Assembly (NCBI RefSeq): GCF_011759365.1
Contig: NZ_JAARLZ010000006.1
Span: 1-64,000, forward strand
Direction: 5' to 3'
From: Luteibacter anthropi
Lineage (GTDB): Bacteria; Pseudomonadota; Gammaproteobacteria; Xanthomonadales; Rhodanobacteraceae
Length of the DNA stretch: 64,000 nt
The position numbers and the translations under genes are program-made. The notes beneath the pieces were generated by a model, which made no database searches, had not been told where the DNA came from, and saw only the letters and a program-made list of their open reading frames with translations. Within the stretch, counting starts at the first letter, position 1. Each line of letters opens with the position of its first letter. Of the stretch, positions 44,278 to 52,729 are shown one piece after another.

Positions 44278-44853
44278 TCAGCCGCGTTTCCGCGCCCTGT
44301 AGGCAGCCACCTTCATGCGATTGCCGCAGGTGGCCTGGCTGCACCAGCGTCGGTGATGGGCCTTGGTGCGATCGTGGAACCAGAGGGTGCAGGCATCGCC
44401 CTCGCACTGGCGCACCAGATGAAAATCCGCGTTGGCGAGCAGGGCAGCCAGCGCTTCGGCCACGGGCAACAACAAGGCTTCGGGCGAGTGCGCTCCCTGG
44501 CGTAACACCAGCGAGGGCGCTTCATCGCGCTCCCAGACCAGCTCATGCCAGGCCTGTCCGAGGGACAACACGCGATTGAGCGTTTCGGGGTTCCCGCGTT
44601 CATCGCGTTTGCGTTTTTCCACCAGAGACAGCGCGCAAGTGCGCAGGTCGAGTGCCGCGCGCTGGAGCGCCGCGCCCGCTTCGGGGGCGAGTGTCCTGAC
44701 CGGCAGGCCTGCGGCTTCGAGCCAGCGGATGACGCCCTGGCTGCTGTCGAAATGGTCGCGATAGGCCTCGCCGACTCCGTAGGCGCTGTTGATGAAATCC
44801 AGGGCCAGGTCATCTCCCAGGAAAAGCGGGGCAGGGATATCTACGGTGTTCAT
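44278..44853 (-). CDS. CGNR zinc-finger (ABATE-domain) regulator
   Basis: 191 residues. An N-terminal ABATE domain (LALDFINSAYG) precedes a C-terminal zinc-finger reading CEGDACTLWFHD...WCSQATCGNRMKVAAYRARKR, the CGNR family signature. These are probable DNA-binding regulators that often act on adjacent genes. It is divergent from the secreted hydrolase gene at 44973; the shared region carries the GTAAC dyads listed separately. Confidence 0.9.
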   Translation of the reverse strand: MNTVDIPAPLFLGDDLALDFINSAYGVGEAYRDHFDSSQGVIRWLEAAGLPVRTLAPEAGAALQRAALDLRTCALSLVEKRKRDERGNPETLNRVLSLGQAWHELVWERDEAPSLVLRQGAHSPEALLLPVAEALAALLANADFHLVRQCEGDACTLWFHDRTKAHHRRWCSQATCGNRMKVAAYRARKRG

Positions 44854-44863
44854 GGGCGCAAAT

Positions 44864-44935
44864 GTAACCGATAAAAATTTAGTTGACCAGTTACACAGCG
44901 CGGTGTAACCATTGTTTTGTCGCTTCACCGGTTAC
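44864..44935. promoter_or_regulatory. Tandem GTAAC-N21-GTTAC dyads, probable operator
   Basis: GTAAC at 44864 and GTTAC at 44890 form a dyad; the same spacing recurs for GTAAC at 44905 and GTTAC at 44931. The two dyads are 41 bases apart, about four helical turns. The inner sites also form GTTACAC-N6-GTGTAAC (44890-44909). The likely ligand is the CGNR regulator or its own autoregulation. Confidence 0.6.
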
Positions 44936-44972
44936 GGCGACGCCCATCCGCCATCCTCAAGAGGGAATCCTC

Positions 44973-45914
44973 ATGTCGTTCAAACATCTGCTCGTGGGCA
45001 CGCTGCTGTCCGCCACCGCCGTTGGCGCCCATGCCGGAGCGAACCCGCCCCCGGTGAGCTATCACTACGTCGAAGCCGACGGAGTGAAGGTGTTCTACCG
45101 GGAAGCGGGCGACCCCACCGCTCCGACCGTGCTGCTGCTGCACGGGTTTCCCACCTCGTCGTTCATGTACCGCAACCTGATTCCGATCCTGGCCGACCGT
45201 TATCACGTGATCGCTCCTGACCTGCCGGGCTTTGGCCTCACGGAAGCGCCGGACCGGGCCCACTACAGCTATACGTTCGACCGGCTGGCACACACGATCG
45301 ATGCCTTCACCGAGCAGTTGGGCCTGAAGCGCTATGCCATCGAAGTGTTCGATTACGGCGCCCCGGTGGGCTGGCGACTGGCGGTGGCTCATCCGGAGCG
45401 GATCACGGCCATCGTGTCGCAGAACGGCAATGCCTACGTGGAAGGCCTCAGCGACGGTTGGAATCCCATCCAGAAGTACTGGAAGGAGCCGACCGATGCG
45501 AACCGGCAGGCGTTGCGCGAATTCCTCACCGAAGACGCCATCCGCTGGCAGTACACGCATGGCGTGCCGGATGTGTCGCGGGTGGCGCCTGAGACCTGGG
45601 CACTGGATTACTCGCAGGTGTCGCGCCCGGGCAACGCCGACATACAGTTGGATCTGTTCCTGGATTACGCGAACAATGTGAAACGCTATCCGGAATTCCA
45701 GGCGTATTTCCGCAAATACCAGCCGCCGCTGCTTGCCGCGTGGGGCAAGAACGATCCGTTCTTCCTGCCGCCAGGGGCCGAGGCGTTCAAGCGTGACCTG
45801 CCCAGGGCCGAGGTGCGCTTCTACGACACGGGTCACTTTGCGTTGGAGACTCACGCGAACGAGATCGGCGGTGAAATCCACCGTTTCCTCGATCGGGTCG
45901 TACCACGCCAGTGA
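44973..45914 (+). CDS. Secreted alpha/beta hydrolase with Asp nucleophile
   Basis: 313 residues. A signal peptide (1-22) precedes the hydrolase fold. HGFPTSSFMYR gives the oxyanion region; the nucleophile elbow VFDYGAPVG carries Asp rather than Ser, as in epoxide hydrolases and haloalkane dehalogenases; the acid is in GKNDPFF and the His in DTGHFALE. It may therefore hydrolyse epoxides or halogenated compounds in the periplasm. GAGGGA lies before ATG 44973. Divergent CGNR regulator is probably its controller. Confidence 0.82.
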   Translation: MSFKHLLVGTLLSATAVGAHAGANPPPVSYHYVEADGVKVFYREAGDPTAPTVLLLHGFPTSSFMYRNLIPILADRYHVIAPDLPGFGLTEAPDRAHYSYTFDRLAHTIDAFTEQLGLKRYAIEVFDYGAPVGWRLAVAHPERITAIVSQNGNAYVEGLSDGWNPIQKYWKEPTDANRQALREFLTEDAIRWQYTHGVPDVSRVAPETWALDYSQVSRPGNADIQLDLFLDYANNVKRYPEFQAYFRKYQPPLLAAWGKNDPFFLPPGAEAFKRDLPRAEVRFYDTGHFALETHANEIGGEIHRFLDRVVPRQ

Positions 45915-45922
45915 ACGGTGAC

Positions 45923-45954
45923 CACACGGGCCTGTTCACGAACGGGCCCGTGTG
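45923..45954 (+). terminator. Strong hairpin after the hydrolase gene
   Basis: A 9-bp stem CACACGGGC / GCCCGTGTG encloses a smaller GTTC/GAAC stem. The T run is weak, so termination is probable but not certain. Confidence 0.55.
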
Positions 45955-45993
45955 CGTTCTAATGGCGCCCCCATCACGCGTCAGGCCACGTCG

Positions 45994-46203
45994 TTGTACG
46001 AATTCCAGCTAGAGGGCGACTACGTCGAACTCCATATCCTGCTCAAGCTCACCGGTATTGCCGGCAGCGGCGGTGAAGGCAAGCATCTTGTCGCCGAAGG
46101 CCTCGTCGAGGTCGATGGCGTGCAGGAATTGCGCAAGACCTGCAAGGTGCGAGCGGGCCAGGTGGTGACGATCGGCGATGAAGTCATACGCGTCGTAGCC
46201 TGA
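45994..46203 (+). CDS. S4-domain RNA-binding protein (YbcJ-like)
   Basis: 69 residues. YEFQLEGDYVELHILLKLTGIAGSGGEGK and GLVEVDGVQELRKTCKVRAG match YbcJ-type single S4 domains that bind structured RNA. No ATG exists at a suitable position; TTG 45994 gives the family-standard N-terminus. A GTG at 45952 is in frame but sits inside the preceding hairpin, so I reject it. Confidence 0.8.
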   Translation: MYEFQLEGDYVELHILLKLTGIAGSGGEGKHLVAEGLVEVDGVQELRKTCKVRAGQVVTIGDEVIRVVA

Positions 46204-46291
46204 TCATGCAGGAGCCGACCTTGTCGGCGACCGGCATGGCGGCTGTCTGGCCGCTACCGCGGGTCGCCGACAAGGTCGGCTCCTGCATGAT
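46203..46291. repeat. 30-bp perfect inverted repeat between convergent genes
   Basis: Arms 46203-46232 and 46262-46291 are exact inverted copies (first bases ATCATGCAGGAGCCGACC), with a 29-base loop. The core GGAGCCGACC differs from the GTAGGAGCGCGC family. It lies between the convergent S4 and membrane protein genes and overlaps the last base of the S4 stop. Confidence 0.85.
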
Positions 46292-46295
46292 TTCG

Positions 46296-46637
46296 TCAGG
46301 ACAGGGCGGTGAGCTGCGTTGCGCCGATCACGCCGATGAACACCACCGACAGCATCCAGAAGCGGGCCGGGTCGCGCCATACGCAGACACCCAGGCACAC
46401 CACGCCCAGCACGCACGAGACGATGCCGGCCGACGTCAGGCCCAGGGCCAGAAGGGACGGATCGCCGCCGCCGGAAGCCAGCAGCATGGGTCGGAAGATG
46501 GCATACCAGGCCAGCACCAGGCAGGCACCACCGACGATGCCCAATAGCCAGTTGGCCGGATGATGTTTCGGAAGAAGCTGGATGCCGAGATAAATGGCAA
46601 GAACGACGACAGCAAAAACGACGAGCAGCAAGGCCAT
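46296..46637 (-). CDS. Small hypothetical membrane protein
   Basis: 113 residues with about four hydrophobic helices (first MALLLVVFAVVVLAIYLG). No family recognised. Start ATG 46637; the frame extends upstream to 46691 but without a ribosome site. No operon partner is close. Confidence 0.65.
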   Translation of the reverse strand: MALLLVVFAVVVLAIYLGIQLLPKHHPANWLLGIVGGACLVLAWYAIFRPMLLASGGGDPSLLALGLTSAGIVSCVLGVVCLGVCVWRDPARFWMLSVVFIGVIGATQLTALS

Positions 46638-46853
46638 GCAATAACCCCTTTGTCGTGACTGGTGCGGTCCCCACCGCGAGAGTCGTTCCACCGAGCATGG
46701 ACTATGACGCAGGTCAGGTCATGCTGCGCCGCGCAAGGCTGTCCGGGCTTGCCGTGGGCATCTTTCGTCGGGCCAGGCCCTGTTTCGTCGGATTCGGCCC
46801 CTTAACGAAGGCGGCGCATCGTATGCTCGCCCCGCATTGAAGGGAGGGGTGAC

Positions 46854-48098
46854 ATGGCAAGTATCAAGTTCCTGGGACGTATCGTGGTGGCGTGGTTCGC
46901 CGCCTGGTGCATCTTGCTGGTCGCCTGGGGCGCATTGGGTTGGAATCGCGGCGAGCTGCCGTGGATTTTCACGCTGGCCTGGTTTATCGGACTGCTGATC
47001 GCGCTGGCGCGCGGCGTGACCCATCTTTACCGTGTGCGTGTCATCGCAGGGCGTATCGACGCGGAAACCGTCTCCAACCGACAGCGTCGTCGCGTCGAGG
47101 TGCCTTTCGCCGCCGACGAGGCGTTCGAGATCGTCGATGCCGTGATGCGTGAGTTGCCGAATGTGCACGACCTGCGCGCGTCGCGCAGCGGTCTTCAGGT
47201 GCAGGCGATTATCCGGCTGCCCCAGGCGACCGAACCTGCGCCACGGCGCATTCGCGCACCGCGTGCAACGTTTGATCGCAATACAAAGGTTTTCGCCACC
47301 ATCACCCCGTCGGACGGGTCCTCCAGCGTGATGTTCGTATGCGAGCCCGACAGCGGCGCATGGACCGACTGGTTCAATCCCGACATGGGTACGTCGCTGG
47401 AATATGTGGAAACCCTGGTAAGGGCCACGACGCAACGCATGAGCGAGCGTCGCAACCGCGAGCGTTCCGATGCGCGCCAGACCGCCATGGAGAAGGAACT
47501 GACGGCAGCCCAGCTGGGTTTGCTTCAGGCCCAGGTCGAGCCACACTTTCTCTACAACACGCTGGCCAGCGCCCAGGAACTGGTGCGGACCGATCCTGCC
47601 AGGGCGGATCGCATGCTCGGGCATCTCATCGATTACCTGCGTCGTTCACTGCCCCGCACCGACGGCTCGCTTTCCACGGTGGGGCAGGAGCTTGAACGTT
47701 CCACCTCCTGGCTGGAGATCATGCGCCTTCGCATGGGGGAGCGGCTTGCCGTACACGTCGATGTGCCCGAGCAGGTCATGGGCATGCCGATGCCGTCGAT
47801 GATGTTGCAGACCCTGGTGGAAAACGCCATTAAACATGGCCTCGAACCGAAGCCGGGCGGTGGAGGTATCTGGATCCGTGCGGGTGCCGACATGGCCGTG
47901 TTGTCACTCACCGTCGCCGACGACGGCGTGGGGTTTCGCAGCGACGGTGCAGGTACCGGCATCGGCCTGAAGAACCTGAGGGAAAGACTGCGCCTGACCT
48001 ATGGCAGTGCCGCCGCTTTCACCATCGGCAACAACTTCCCCAGTGGCGTTGCCGCCACCATTGTCCTGCCGATCCATGGCGGAGGTCCCCATGGCTAA
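46854..48098 (+). CDS. LytS-like sensor histidine kinase
   Basis: 414 residues. Two N-terminal membrane helices (about 7-60) precede a region of unknown fold, then the His_kinase domain with VEPHFLYNTLA (phosphoacceptor His) and an HATPase with ENAIKHGLEP and GTGIGLKNLRERL. Pairs with the LytTR regulator that starts 8 bases before its stop. Kinases of this type often sense cell-envelope or quorum signals. The ligand is unknown. Confidence 0.92.
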   Translation: MASIKFLGRIVVAWFAAWCILLVAWGALGWNRGELPWIFTLAWFIGLLIALARGVTHLYRVRVIAGRIDAETVSNRQRRRVEVPFAADEAFEIVDAVMRELPNVHDLRASRSGLQVQAIIRLPQATEPAPRRIRAPRATFDRNTKVFATITPSDGSSSVMFVCEPDSGAWTDWFNPDMGTSLEYVETLVRATTQRMSERRNRERSDARQTAMEKELTAAQLGLLQAQVEPHFLYNTLASAQELVRTDPARADRMLGHLIDYLRRSLPRTDGSLSTVGQELERSTSWLEIMRLRMGERLAVHVDVPEQVMGMPMPSMMLQTLVENAIKHGLEPKPGGGGIWIRAGADMAVLSLTVADDGVGFRSDGAGTGIGLKNLRERLRLTYGSAAAFTIGNNFPSGVAATIVLPIHGGGPHG

Positions 48099-48858
48099 TT
48101 GCATCATCGCCGAGGACGAAAAGCTGCTGAGTGCCGCGCTTCAACGTGAACTCGCTCTCGCGTGGCCCGACCTGGATATCGCCGAAGTGACGGAAGACGG
48201 CGGTTCGGCCCTCGATGCCATCGCCACGCACCAGCCTGACGTCGCTTTCCTTGATATCCGCATGCCGGGGCTCACGGGCATGGAGGTCGCCGCTGCCGCC
48301 GCCGATGTCAGTCCGCACACGCTGGTCGTCTTCATCACCGCTTACGACCAGTACGCCGTGGACGCTTTCGAACGGGGCGCCATCGATTACCTGCTGAAGC
48401 CTGTCACGGCGGATCGTCTGGCGCAGACGGTGACCCGGTTGCGCAGCCGCCTGGCGGACGCGGCGCATCATGCGCAACGCGGGGCCAGGGTCGCGCGGGA
48501 CATGCTTGAGCGCTACGACGAGCAGCCCGATGAACCCCTGACCTGGATTACCGCCAGTACGGGGCGGGCGACGCGCCTGATCCTCGTGGAAGACGTGCTG
48601 TATTTCCGGGCCGACAACAAGTACACGCTGGTGGCAACGGCCGACGGGGACGCATTGCTGAGCCGGCCGATTCGCGACCTGCTGAGGCAGCTGGACCCGC
48701 GCATCTTCAGGCAGGTGCATCGCTCCACGATCGTGAACCTGCGGCAGGTCGCTTCGGTAGAACGGGACGACACGGGAAAGGGATGCCTGCGCCTGCGCGG
48801 ACGCCCGGAGACCCTCAGTGTCAGCCAGCCCTTCATGTCCATCTTCCGCGCCATGTGA
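48091..48858 (+). CDS. LytTR-family response regulator
   Basis: 255 residues. The receiver has the acidic pair in AEDEK, phosphoacceptor Asp in VAFLDIRMPG and Lys in LLKPV. The C-terminal LytTR DNA-binding domain includes ILVEDVLYFRADNKYTLV and FRQVHRSTIVNLRQV. GGAGG lies 6 bases before ATG 48091. Overlaps the kinase gene by 8 bases; both form one operon with the next gene. Confidence 0.93.
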   Translation: MANCIIAEDEKLLSAALQRELALAWPDLDIAEVTEDGGSALDAIATHQPDVAFLDIRMPGLTGMEVAAAAADVSPHTLVVFITAYDQYAVDAFERGAIDYLLKPVTADRLAQTVTRLRSRLADAAHHAQRGARVARDMLERYDEQPDEPLTWITASTGRATRLILVEDVLYFRADNKYTLVATADGDALLSRPIRDLLRQLDPRIFRQVHRSTIVNLRQVASVERDDTGKGCLRLRGRPETLSVSQPFMSIFRAM

Positions 48859-48872
48859 CGAAGGAGATTCCC

Positions 48873-49202
48873 ATGCGCACCTTGCTCGCCATCATCTACA
48901 GTCTCATGAATCTCGTCGGTTGCACCGACGCCCAGAACCGCAGCATCGTGGTGTCGTCGAAGGAGAACGGCGTCGTCACCCTGGATAGCGTGACCCAGGT
49001 GGAGCGCGGACGCGCGGAATTCCAGTGCCGTGCGAGCCGCACGGGCAAATGCCACTATGTGGTATTCGACAAGGGCGAGATGGTCGCCGATTTCACGCTT
49101 GCCGTGGCGGGTCGCCACCGTGCCGATGGCCTGCCGGCAGACTTCGGACAATGCGTTGCCACGGAGGCAGGGCGCGTCGATGCGCAGTGCAAGCCCCTGT
49201 GA
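48873..49202 (+). CDS. Putative small lipoprotein
   Basis: 109 residues. The N-terminus MRTLLAIIYSLMNLVGC resembles a lipoprotein signal with lipobox LVGC (Cys17). The rest has several cysteines (FQCRAS, KCHYV, QCVATE, QCKPL). GGAG precedes ATG 48873. It follows the LytTR gene by 14 bases, so it is probably in that operon. No family recognised. Confidence 0.7.
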   Translation: MRTLLAIIYSLMNLVGCTDAQNRSIVVSSKENGVVTLDSVTQVERGRAEFQCRASRTGKCHYVVFDKGEMVADFTLAVAGRHRADGLPADFGQCVATEAGRVDAQCKPL

Positions 49203-49247
49203 GCAGGATGGGCTGAAGGCGCCCCCGCGCCTCCAGCCCCGTGACAC

Positions 49248-49634
49248 TTACTGCCAGCCGACCGAGTAAGGCCAGCGACCGAGGTTCTGCACTTCGGGAA
49301 CGCCACGGCCTTCGCAGCTGGCCGTGAGGCAGGCACTCTGGATGGTCACGTTGGACGGCAACGTGTAGGCGGTAACGATGTTGCCCGGAACGATCCAGCC
49401 CGGGTCTTCATTCGGATTGCTGCACACCACCACTTCGGTGATCGTGTACGCCGTATGGATGTTGCCACCGTGCCTTGCGCGTCCATCGCACAGCAGATAC
49501 TGCTGGCCGACAACGTTGCCGCCTTCATCGAAATACTTCACCGACTGTGAATTGGGTGGACGTGCTTCGGCCGCACCAGCGAAACATGCGGAGGCCACGA
49601 TAGCGATCATGAAACCCTTGAGCATCAATTTCAT
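49248..49634 (-). CDS. Secreted hypothetical protein, DUF6289-like
   Basis: 128 residues. A signal peptide (1-25, cut after AEA) precedes a Cys-containing domain; YFDEGGNVVGQQYLLCDG fits the DUF6289-type pattern of small secreted proteins. The function is unknown. ATG 49634 is chosen; ATG 49610 lies inside the signal. The upstream region holds the dyad 49701-49751. Confidence 0.65.
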   Translation of the reverse strand: MKLMLKGFMIAIVASACFAGAAEARPPNSQSVKYFDEGGNVVGQQYLLCDGRARHGGNIHTAYTITEVVVCSNPNEDPGWIVPGNIVTAYTLPSNVTIQSACLTASCEGRGVPEVQNLGRWPYSVGWQ

Positions 49635-49700
49635 CCAACCTTCCCCTTACTGGATCGCAGGTGATTCCTGCGAAGAGGACGGTAGGTACCTTGTTCCGTA

Positions 49701-49751
49701 AAGTCTGTAGGCGCATGCCGTAGAGGCACGTAGGTATGCGCCTACAGACTT
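49701..49751. repeat. Near-perfect 18-bp inverted repeat
   Basis: Left arm AAGTCTGTAGGCGCATGC at 49701-49718, right arm GTATGCGCCTACAGACTT at 49734-49751, one mismatch. It lies after the CocE-type gene and before the DUF6289-like gene, both on the minus strand, so terminator or mRNA-stability role is likely. Confidence 0.75.
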
Positions 49752-49763
49752 TCGCTTCCCTTG

Positions 49764-51746
49764 TCAGGGTTGCTTGCGGGGCACGATGGTGTAGGTGATG
49801 CCGGAAGGATGCGTCGTGTCATGGTGCAGCGCATTATGCGCGATCACGCCGTTGTCTTCGTCGTAGTTGTTGCCGCCGGTATTCAGATTGCGGTCGAAGC
49901 GGGGGAAGTTGCTGCTGGAGACCGCCACGCGGAGCTTGTGCCCGGGGAAGAAGTAGTTGCTGGTATCGATCGGCTGGAAAGTGACTTTGTAGACCTCCCC
50001 GTCCTTCATCCACACCGGAGGCTTGTCATAGCCATCGCGATAACGCATGCGCTGGATGTTCTCGGTGAGGTTGTAGGCCTTGCCGTCGGGATACACGTCC
50101 ATCACCTTGAAGGTGAAGTCGGTGTCCTTGGCATCCGACGAGACGTACAGGGTCACCGTGATGGGGCCGCTTACTTCCGTGCCTTCCTTGAAGGGCTCGG
50201 AGTCGTATACGAGGATGTCGTTACGGGTGAGCTGGGGGTTCTGGTCGTAGGAACCGAACTTCACGGCCGTACCCTGGCAGCAGCCACCGCCGCCCAGCGT
50301 CGTGACGGGGTTCATGGGGTCGTAGATGAAACGATCCGGCTGGTCGGTGGCTTGAGGGCTGTCTGCCAGGTGTCCATCGCCATAGAGCGTGTTGGCCTTG
50401 CCGGCACTGGTGAAGTAGAGCGTGCGCGTCTGCGAACCGGCTGGCGGCCAGGTCGGCGAATCGTGCCATTTGTTTTCGCCCATGACGTAGTACATCACCT
50501 TGGGCTGTTTATCGACGGCGGGGCTGTCGACGCCCTTCAGGTATTTGTCGAACCAACCGTAGACAAGGCCGTCGTAATCGAAGCGTGCGTCGCCGACATC
50601 GAGGTCGCCGATCATGGTGTGTTCGGTGGCCCGGGTATAGGCGCAATGCAGCACCGGGGCGATCACGGCGTATTGCTGGTCGGCAATGGCCTTCGACGCC
50701 GTCGCGCGCACCTGGTTGTACGCGGCCAGATTGGGCGAGACGGATACGTCGAACCAGCTCATGAACCACAGGCCCGGCTTGTCGATCTTCATGTTGTCGT
50801 GCCACAGGCCTCCCTTGTACCAGGCGGGGCTGTTGGGCGTGCGCGCAATCATGTTGCCGCCGGTGGGGTTGTCCATGGCATCGGCAAAGATGCCCTTCGG
50901 CCCGTCAATGGACTTCATGATGTCCTTTTCGGGCAGATGCCAGAATGCCTTGTCCCAGTCGGCGGGCGGCATCTGCGGGTCGAGATCGAACGCCTTCGAC
51001 GCACGAATGAGATCCGCCTGTGTCGTATTGGCCGGGAACATCGGGCGCACCTGGTTCTGTTCTTCGTAGAGCCAGTCGATGAAAAGCATCTGCACCGCGC
51101 CGCCGCGATACCAGTTGCCCTGCTCGTAATAGGGCCCCACGCGACCGACGCCGGCGCCAAAGCCCTGTACGTTGAACGTCGCAAGACCGGGTTCGCCCTC
51201 GGCGACGACGGCCATCTGCCATTCGGCAGTGGACGAACAACCCGTGGTGCCCACCTTGCCATTCGACCAGGGCTGCGAGGTGAGCCAGCGCACGGCATCC
51301 ACGCCATCGGATAGCGGGGCGCCGAGGATGTCGTAATTGCCCTCGGAGAAATAATGACCGCGCTCGTTCATGGTGACGTAGGCGTAGCCGCGTTTGACGG
51401 CAGCCAGCTCGCGGCTCATGTCTCTCGGCGCGCCATTCTTCACATCCCAGAAATTGAAGTTGTAGGGTGTGCGCACGAAGATCGTGGGCACCTTGCCACT
51501 GGCTCCCTTGGGTCGGTAGACGTCGGCGGCCATGCGTTTGCCGTCGCGCATCTTCACCATCACCTTGCGGTCGATGACGGCAACGTCCTCGAGTTGTTTT
51601 TCCAGGTCGTTGCGTTTGGCGACGAGCGCTTTCTGTTCGGGCGTGAGTACGGCCTGGGCGGCAACAGGTGCCGAGATGGCGGCAAGGCAGAAGGCGCCTG
51701 CCGCCACCGACAGGGTGGTGCGGAGGCTGCGGGAAGGGACGCGCAT
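49764..51746 (-). CDS. CocE/NonD family hydrolase, secreted (X-Pro dipeptidyl-peptidase-like)
   Basis: 660 residues. A signal peptide (about 1-31) precedes the alpha/beta hydrolase domain. The nucleophile elbow [11 protein letters not shown] holds the Ser, with the acid and His in the FDVSVSPN and TRATEHTM regions. The C-terminal half is a jelly-roll (beta-sandwich) domain typical of the Xaa-Pro acylpeptidase/CocE family. Possible activity: ester or peptide-bond hydrolysis, such as of glutaryl-7-ACA or cocaine-like esters. The substrate is unknown. Confidence 0.9.
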   Translation of the reverse strand: MRVPSRSLRTTLSVAAGAFCLAAISAPVAAQAVLTPEQKALVAKRNDLEKQLEDVAVIDRKVMVKMRDGKRMAADVYRPKGASGKVPTIFVRTPYNFNFWDVKNGAPRDMSRELAAVKRGYAYVTMNERGHYFSEGNYDILGAPLSDGVDAVRWLTSQPWSNGKVGTTGCSSTAEWQMAVVAEGEPGLATFNVQGFGAGVGRVGPYYEQGNWYRGGAVQMLFIDWLYEEQNQVRPMFPANTTQADLIRASKAFDLDPQMPPADWDKAFWHLPEKDIMKSIDGPKGIFADAMDNPTGGNMIARTPNSPAWYKGGLWHDNMKIDKPGLWFMSWFDVSVSPNLAAYNQVRATASKAIADQQYAVIAPVLHCAYTRATEHTMIGDLDVGDARFDYDGLVYGWFDKYLKGVDSPAVDKQPKVMYYVMGENKWHDSPTWPPAGSQTRTLYFTSAGKANTLYGDGHLADSPQATDQPDRFIYDPMNPVTTLGGGGCCQGTAVKFGSYDQNPQLTRNDILVYDSEPFKEGTEVSGPITVTLYVSSDAKDTDFTFKVMDVYPDGKAYNLTENIQRMRYRDGYDKPPVWMKDGEVYKVTFQPIDTSNYFFPGHKLRVAVSSSNFPRFDRNLNTGGNNYDEDNGVIAHNALHHDTTHPSGITYTIVPRKQP

Positions 51747-51832
51747 GGAAGAAACCCCTGGGCTGAACGGACCATCGAGTCTGGCAAAGCCGCCATGGCG
51801 GGTAAATCGTGACTTCTGGCAGGGCAGGGGGC

Positions 51833-51863
51833 TTGACCTCAACTTTGGTTGAGGTTGTTCAAT
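51833..51863 (+). promoter_or_regulatory. MerR/SoxR-type promoter before the VOC gene
   Basis: TTGACC (51833-51838), a 19-base spacer and TTCAAT (51858-51863) form a promoter with the wide spacing of MerR-family targets. The spacer holds the dyad ACCTCAAC-TTTG-GTTGAGGT at 51836-51855, similar to the SoxR box. No MerR-family gene lies in the window. Confidence 0.6.
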
Positions 51864-51897
51864 GAAGCTCCCCCCAAGGATTCACGGAGCCTCCCCC

Positions 51898-52617
51898 ATG
51901 CGTATCACACGGATCACGCTCCCCTCCGTCGATGTCGATGCCTGTCTCGCGTTCTATCGTGACGTGATGCAGTTGAGGACACTCGGACACACCATCCAGG
52001 CAGGTTGGACGCGCATCGATGTGGTTCCGGCCCACAGCGATACCGGTAGCGTCCACCTGGCATTCAATATTCCACGCAACCGTTTCGCGGCCGCATGTGC
52101 ATGGGTGCAAGAACGGGCCATGGTGCTGGGTGATCCCATGGGCGAGGAGCGGTTCCATCTCGACGGTGTCTGGCAATCGGACTCGGTGTACTTTGCCGGC
52201 CCCCATGGCTCCGTGCTGGAACTGATCGCACGGCATCCGCTGGCGTTTGACGGCGCTGCGGAAGGTGCCTTCCATGGGCACGAGATTGCCTGCGTGAGCG
52301 AACTGGGATTGCCCACCTCGGACGTGCCGTCGCTGGTGCGCTCGCTGGTCTTGCGCATGGGTATGCGGCCCTTCGGTGAGATCACCGATGGTTTTGCACC
52401 CATGGGCGACCACGAAGGCCTGCTCATCGTGGTCGACCGCGATCGATTGTGGTTCCCGCAGATGCGCCAGAAGCCGGGCGCCTACGGCGTATCCGCAACC
52501 CTGGAGGGGGTGTTGCCGGAAAGCCGGGTGGTGGATGCCGAAGGATGGAGTCTTACGGGGGCCATCCCGGTGGACATGGCGTGGCTGGCCCGCTCGCAAC
52601 GCATGGTGGCCTACTAG
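51898..52617 (+). CDS. VOC-superfamily (glyoxalase/dioxygenase-fold) protein
   Basis: 239 residues with two VOC halves (ITLPSVDVDACLAFYRDVM and CVSELGLPTSDVPSLVRSLVL), so it is a fused two-module protein. Such proteins bind metal and act on glyoxals, fosfomycin or aromatic compounds; metal residues cannot be assigned with certainty. ATG 51898 is used. The MerR-type promoter upstream suggests induction by redox or toxic compounds. Confidence 0.85.
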   Translation: MRITRITLPSVDVDACLAFYRDVMQLRTLGHTIQAGWTRIDVVPAHSDTGSVHLAFNIPRNRFAAACAWVQERAMVLGDPMGEERFHLDGVWQSDSVYFAGPHGSVLELIARHPLAFDGAAEGAFHGHEIACVSELGLPTSDVPSLVRSLVLRMGMRPFGEITDGFAPMGDHEGLLIVVDRDRLWFPQMRQKPGAYGVSATLEGVLPESRVVDAEGWSLTGAIPVDMAWLARSQRMVAY

Positions 52618-52729
52618 GGTCCGGTCGATCGACAGGGTGCTCCGGCGGGCACCGATGCCACGGGGATAGACCATACGCCATGGATGTTCGCCTATGCTTG
52701 GGCTGCGCTGATTGCACCCTTGGGCGGCC

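Noticed and set aside
45952-45993. GTG 45952 as start of the S4-domain gene
   Set aside because: It lies inside the terminator-like hairpin at 45923-45954, and the family N-terminus fits TTG 45994.
49761-51314. Plus-strand frame of 517 codons opposite the CocE-type hydrolase
   Set aside because: No recognisable domain; the hydrolase on the other strand explains the open frame.
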